From Nicotiana tabacum (lineage: Eukaryota > Streptophyta > Magnoliopsida > Solanales > Solanaceae): a stretch of DNA of 64,000 nucleotides. The notes below the pieces were generated by a model. That model was not told where the DNA came from. It ran no database searches and saw only the letters and a program-made list of their open reading frames with translations. The stretch covers positions 64,055,854 through 64,119,853 of the forward strand of contig NC_134096.1 in assembly GCF_000715075.1 (NCBI RefSeq). The letters run 5' to 3'. Made by a program: the position numbers and the translations under genes. Below are positions 59,936 through 64,000 of the stretch, piece by piece. The stretch's first letter is position 1, and each line of letters opens with the position of its first letter.

Positions 59936-61435
59936 AAAGAGACTTTTGGCCAAGGATATTCAGAGACTAGAAGGTGCAGGTATCAGATTTAGTGTCAGAG
60001 ATTCAGAGGCATTGTTGGCTTGTGCTCACGCTAAGTCTTCATTCGTTGAGCGCATTAAGGCCACCCAATATCAGGATGAGCGATTTTGCAAATACAGATA
60101 TGAGGCCTTAGCTGGTAAAATCAAGGATATGATTGTTGAAAGTGATGGTGTTCTTTGAATGGGTGACAGGCTATGTGTCGCAGACGTAGATGGGTTAAGG
60201 CATGCTATTCTTAAAGAAGCTCACAACTCTAGATACACTATACATCATGTATCCACAAAAATATATCATGACCTAAAGCAATTCTATTGGTGGGAAGGTA
60301 TGAAGAAAGATGTTGTTAACTTTGTTTCTAGTTGTTTGACTTGTCAGTAGGTCAAGGCTGAGCATCAGTGACCCACGGGACTGTTACAACAAATTGAGAT
60401 TCCAGAGTGGAAATGGGAAAGAATTACTATGGATTTTGTCACCGGTCTACCATGAACCCTTAGAGGTTATGATTCGGTATGGGTGATTGTAGATCGATTG
60501 ACAAAATCAGCACACTTTTTGCTAGTGAAGATTACATATAGTGGAGTAAGATATGCACATATATTTATGAACGAAATTGTCCGACTTCACGGATTCCCAA
60601 TATCCATCGTCTCTAATAGAGGATCACAATTTACCTCACACTTTTGAAAATCTTTTCAAGAAGTATTGGGTACACGAGTAGATCTTAGTATTGCATTTCA
60701 TCCACAGACATACGGGCAGTCTGAACGTACTATACAGATCTTGGAAGATATGTTGAGAGCTTGCATTCTTGAGTTTGGAGGTAGTTGGGATGCTTATCTA
60801 CCTTTAGCTAAATTTACTTACAACAATAGCTTCCAGTCCAGTATTCAAATGGCATCGTACAAAGCATTGTATGGTAGAAGAAGTCGTTCTCCTATCGGAT
60901 GGTTTGAAGCTGGTGAGACTAACTTATTGGGACCCGACCTAGTATAAGAAGCTGTGGACAAGGTTCAGTTGATCAGACAGAGATTGCTTACAGCTCAAAG
61001 TAGAGATTTAGTGTTCACAATTGGGGACAAAGTGTTCCTACGAGTCTCCCCTATGAAAGGTGTGATGCGGTTTGGTAAAAGAGGCAAGTTAAGCCCCAGG
61101 TTTATAGGACCGTATGAGATACTAGACCGAGTGGGAGCTGTGGCTTATCGTTTGGCACTCCCTCCTGAGTTTTCCTTTATTCATCCAGTGTTTCGTGTCT
61201 CAATGCTAAGAAAATATATATCAGACTCATCTCAGGTGCTTGAAGCACCTGCTATACCACTTGATGAGAAGTTGTCTTACGAGGAGGAACCAATGGCTAA
61301 TGTTGATAGGCAAGTAAGAAAGCTACGGTCAAAAGAATTTGAGTTCATAAAAGTCTTATGGTGAAATCATACAGTTGAAGAAGCTACTTGGGAAATAGAA
61401 GATGCTATGCGAGTATCCCCATTTGTTTCAGTCTA
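59936..61435 (+). pseudogene. G1 pol: integrase and chromodomain-like tail
   Basis: Zinc-binding part HNSRYTIHHVSTKI to CLTCQ (60210-60350). Core TMDFVTGLP keeps the first Asp and HPQTYGQSERTIQ keeps the Glu, but the second Asp is Asn (SNRGSQFTS, codon 60615-60617), predicting loss of catalysis. SPMKGVMRFGKRGKLSPR lies near 61050. The tail has DRQVRKLRSKEFEFIKVLW, a stop, and EEATWEIEDAMR, after which a small indel alters the usual YPHLF ending. Stops occur at 60156, 60348, 60369, about 60450, about 60645 and 60945. Confidence 0.9.
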
Positions 61436-61475
61436 CAGGTACGTACTTGAGTTAAATTCGGGGACCGATTTTCAT

Positions 61476-61488
61476 AAGATGGGGAGGA
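61476..61488 (+). other. Polypurine tract of G1
   Basis: AAGATGGGGAGGA directly precedes the 3' LTR start. Confidence 0.75.
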
Positions 61489-62614
61489 TGTAATACCCCC
61501 AATATTTTAAATGAGGAAAAATGGGGTATTTAGTAAATAATTTAAGTTTAAAGGAAAAAAAACTAACTAATAAAATAAAAAAAGGGGAAAAAGTTAGGAA
61601 TTTAAGACAAAAGGACCGAATCCCATAACAAAAACACCTGCCCCAACTCTTTTCAAAGGGTTAGGGGAAGGGGACAAAGCAAAAGCTTCGGAAACGGAAA
61701 AATACAAAAGTAGAGAAGGAAAGAAAGAGAAAAGAAGAAAAGAGAGGAAGAAGAAGAAAGCTTTAGACAAAGGCTTTAAGAAGAACTGGGAGTTGAAATT
61801 GAAAGTATAAAGTTCTCCTTTGGCATAAGAGGTTAACTTTATTTTTATCAGTTGAATTATTTCACCACATCTACGCGATTTCATATAGTACAAAAGAATT
61901 CAATATTAGTTATTTTTTTGTTAATAAATAAATAAATAAATAAATACTATGGACAGTAAGGCTATAAAGGTTTGGTTTAAGTACTGATACGTATAATTTT
62001 GGAGAAATAAAGTATACTAAATAGTTTGAAATTTATAGATTTTGGACTAGTTCTATGAGTAAATATAAATCCACAAATTAAGACTCAAACATGAACCCCG
62101 ATGATTGGGTATTCTAAATTAGCTATAAATTAGCCTAAACAAGAAAATTAACATGAGATCAATATTACATAACTATAGATTGATTGGAGGAATTTGTACG
62201 AATTGCTCGAGGTGAAGCATTTGGTATTTCGGCACGAGTACTATGAGTTGTAATCTTACCGCAATTTATGTTTTCATAACTTGCATAATTTATACATAAT
62301 TTTTAATATGAATATGTTACCGATTATTTTGAGTTTCATATGGGGCAAGTCTTTTACTCGATATGATACCGAAATAGTTATTTGAGATGATTACCGCTGT
62401 TTTAAATATTTTCGTTCTCACTAAATCTGTTTTACCGTTACTTGAATTTACTGTTATCGAAATGAAATTATATGATTTGATAAGAACCGAAATGCCCTAT
62501 ATTGTTTTAAATATTTTCTCTGAGTATATACGGATTACAGAGACAAGAATAAATGGGAGTAGACATTGAAGAATCTCGTAGCTAACGGCAGGTTCGTTAG
62601 ACCTGGTGCACCTT
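61489..62614 (+). mobile_element. 3' LTR of G1, interrupted
   Basis: Matches the 5' LTR from TGTAATACCCC to ACCTGGTGCACCTT (equivalent to about 55690). It is cut there by another LTR at 62615. The remainder lies beyond the window, so G1's target duplication cannot be tested. Confidence 0.9.
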
Positions 62615-63296
62615 TGTAACGACCCGGTCGGTCGTTTCTAGAGTTATAGCCTCATTTTTCCCATTTCAACTTCCTATTGTGCTTTTCAGCTATATTATGA
62701 TATATCGGGTTAGTTGGTTTGGGTCCGGAGTGGTTTCGGAATGAATTGAGACACTTAGTCTCTTATTTAGAACCTTAAGTTGAAAACGTCAACCGGATAT
62801 TGACTTATATGTAAACGGTCTTGGATTTGAATTATGTTGCCTTAATTAGCTTTGGTAGGTGATTTTGGGCTTAGGAGAGCGTCCGAAATATGATTTAGAG
62901 GTCCGTAGTGGAATTAGGCTTGAATTGGCGAAAGTTAAAAGTTTGTCGATTTTGGTCGGCAGTGGAAAATTTAATATCGGGGTCGGAATGGATTTCTGGA
63001 AGTTGTAGTAGGTTGGTGGTGTCATTTTAGACGTGTGTGTAACATTTTAGGTCATTCAGACGTGGTTTGGTTGGTTTCGGCATCAGTTATTGAATTTGAA
63101 AGTTTAAAAGTTCTTAGGCTTGGATCCGAGGGTAATTTGGTATTTTGAGTAATTTGATGGCTTGACTAAGTTCGTATGTTGATATATGACATGTTGGTAT
63201 GTTTGGTTGAGGTCCCGAGGGGCTCGGGGTGAATCCGGATGGCTAATGGGAGGTTTGGAATTTGGAAATGCAGCTGATCTGCTGCTGCTGGTGTTT

Positions 63297-63630
63297 TTCC
63301 GCACCTGCGTAGGTGGAGCCGCATGTGCGAGGTCGTAGGTGCGCTTGGGGAGCCGCAAATATGAACAAAGAGTACCTGGGATGGAACCGCAGGTGCATAA
63401 AAGTGGTCACATCTGCGAGCCCGTAGATGTGAGGGTGAGTCGCAGATGCGGAAGTGAGGAGATTGGCCTATTTCCGCAGAAGCGGAAGGAGATGCGCAGG
63501 TGCGCAACCGCAGGTGCGAGAGGTTGGCCGCAGATGCGGAACCTGGAGTATTAAGTAAGTTCCACACCTGCGATGTAAATTCCACAGGTGCGGTATCGCA
63601 GAAGCAAAAAAGGGACCGCAGGTGCTATTT
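63297..63630 (+). repeat. CpG-rich palindromic array (CCGCAGGTGCG type) in LTR H
   Basis: About fifteen units of CCGCAGGTGCG, CCGCAGATGCGG, CGCACCTGCG and related words occur in both orientations, spaced 5-20 bp apart. Confidence 0.85.
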
Positions 63631-63644
63631 CGCTGGGCAGAAAG

Positions 63645-63650
63645 TATAAA
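63645..63650 (+). promoter_or_regulatory. TATA box of LTR H
   Basis: TATAAA, within GGGCAGAAAGTATAAAGGGGGG, lies 15 bp after the CpG array. The other gypsy LTRs have TTAAA or TTTAAG at the same place, often after GGGCAG. It marks the likely U3 core promoter. Confidence 0.6.
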
Positions 63651-63745
63651 GGGGGGACTTCGTGATTTTTGCTCATTTTCACCATTTTCAATTCGGACTT
63701 TGGAGCTTTTGGGGTTATTTTTGAAGGGGATTCAAGGATATTCAC

Positions 63746-64000
63746 TATATTCGTAATGCAAAATAGTATAAGACAAGATGCATTAACTTTTGACTCTCAG
63801 TTTGTGAGTACATCGAACAACCGATGACGGTCAAAATATTTGAACAACCGACGGCGGTGAATTACTGACAGCGGCAAATTCCTCTGGTGATATCTCTTCT
63901 GGCGACATCGAGTTGTTATTGATTGTAGAAGCATTTTTCGTTACTGAATTCGACAAAAGGAGAAAGAAAATAAGAAAAAGCAGAAAGATAAAGGAATTAC
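63746..64000. other. Unidentified sequence at the window end
   Basis: It no longer follows the LTR pattern. It contains GAACAACCGATGACGGT and GAACAACCGACGGCGGT as a near repeat about 30 bp apart. It may be another insertion or a divergent LTR middle; not resolved. Confidence 0.4.

Larger units (their letters stand above)
62615..63745 (+). mobile_element. LTR (H) of a further N2-type gypsy element, inserted in G1
   Basis: Begins TGTAACGACCCGGTCGGTCG and follows the N2 3' LTR closely (GGGTCCGGA, ACTTAGTCTC, GTCAACCGGATATTGACTTA, AATTAGGCTTGAA). It contains the CpG array (63297-63630) and a clear TATA box (63645-63650). Similarity fades near 63745. Confidence 0.85.

Overview
The window is plant nuclear heterochromatin made almost entirely of nested, decayed transposable elements. 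I found no host gene that I can defend. The Ty3/gypsy elements carry chromovirus-type pol proteins ending in a degenerate chromodomain-like tail, their LTRs are 2-3 kb long, and the primer-binding sites match initiator Met tRNA (TGGTATCAGAGC). This, together with the LTR style (CpG-rich TTCGCGAACGCGAA or CCGCAGGTGCGG arrays, TGTGATGACCC / CCATCACGAC termini), suggests a Solanaceae genome. The family is inference and the genus is not resolved.

Layout. 1-568: inner part of an old gypsy LTR. 569-9558: non-coding gypsy derivative N1, minus strand, 5' LTR truncated. 9558-9617: a 60-bp scrap of pol at a junction. 9618-19490: non-coding gypsy derivative N2, plus strand, start of its 5' LTR missing. 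19491-19955: 3' end of another LTR. 19956-21233: low-copy AT-rich DNA with a degenerate ~160-bp repeat. 21234-31857: coding-type gypsy element T1, plus strand, pol riddled with stops. 31858-45034: gypsy element T2 in an unusual LTR / pol-tail / LTR / gag-pol / LTR arrangement. 45035-45648: 3' end of another LTR. 45649-46430: spacer holding a Stowaway-like MITE. 46431-54340: a stack of DNA transposon remnants containing a structurally complete Ty1/copia element on the minus strand (47756-53646, TSD TATAT). 54566-62614: gypsy element G1, plus strand, a different subfamily. Its 3' LTR is interrupted at 62615 by the LTR of yet another element, which runs off the window.

How it works together. No element here looks autonomous. 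T1 has lost an Asp of the RT FIDD motif, T2 has lost the integrase Glu, G1 has changed integrase and RNase H acidic residues, and the copia copy has changed protease and RNase H Asp residues. Many premature stops are CAG to TAG or TGG to TAG/TGA, as expected from deamination of methylated cytosine. N1 and N2 keep PBS, LTR termini and a hairpin near the 3' LTR but no gag-pol, so they look like derivatives once mobilised in trans by T1/T2-like elements.

The most interesting signal is cis-regulatory. Unrelated gypsy LTR subfamilies carry a CpG-rich palindrome array at the same offset (about 0.7-1.2 kb from the LTR start), followed by a TATA-like box. Downstream come GGTAAGTG splice-donor-like motifs, and a pyrimidine-rich CAG directly abuts the gag ATG in all three coding gypsy elements. 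A second conserved block (CCTCGTCAC...CGAGG) lies near the LTR 3' end.
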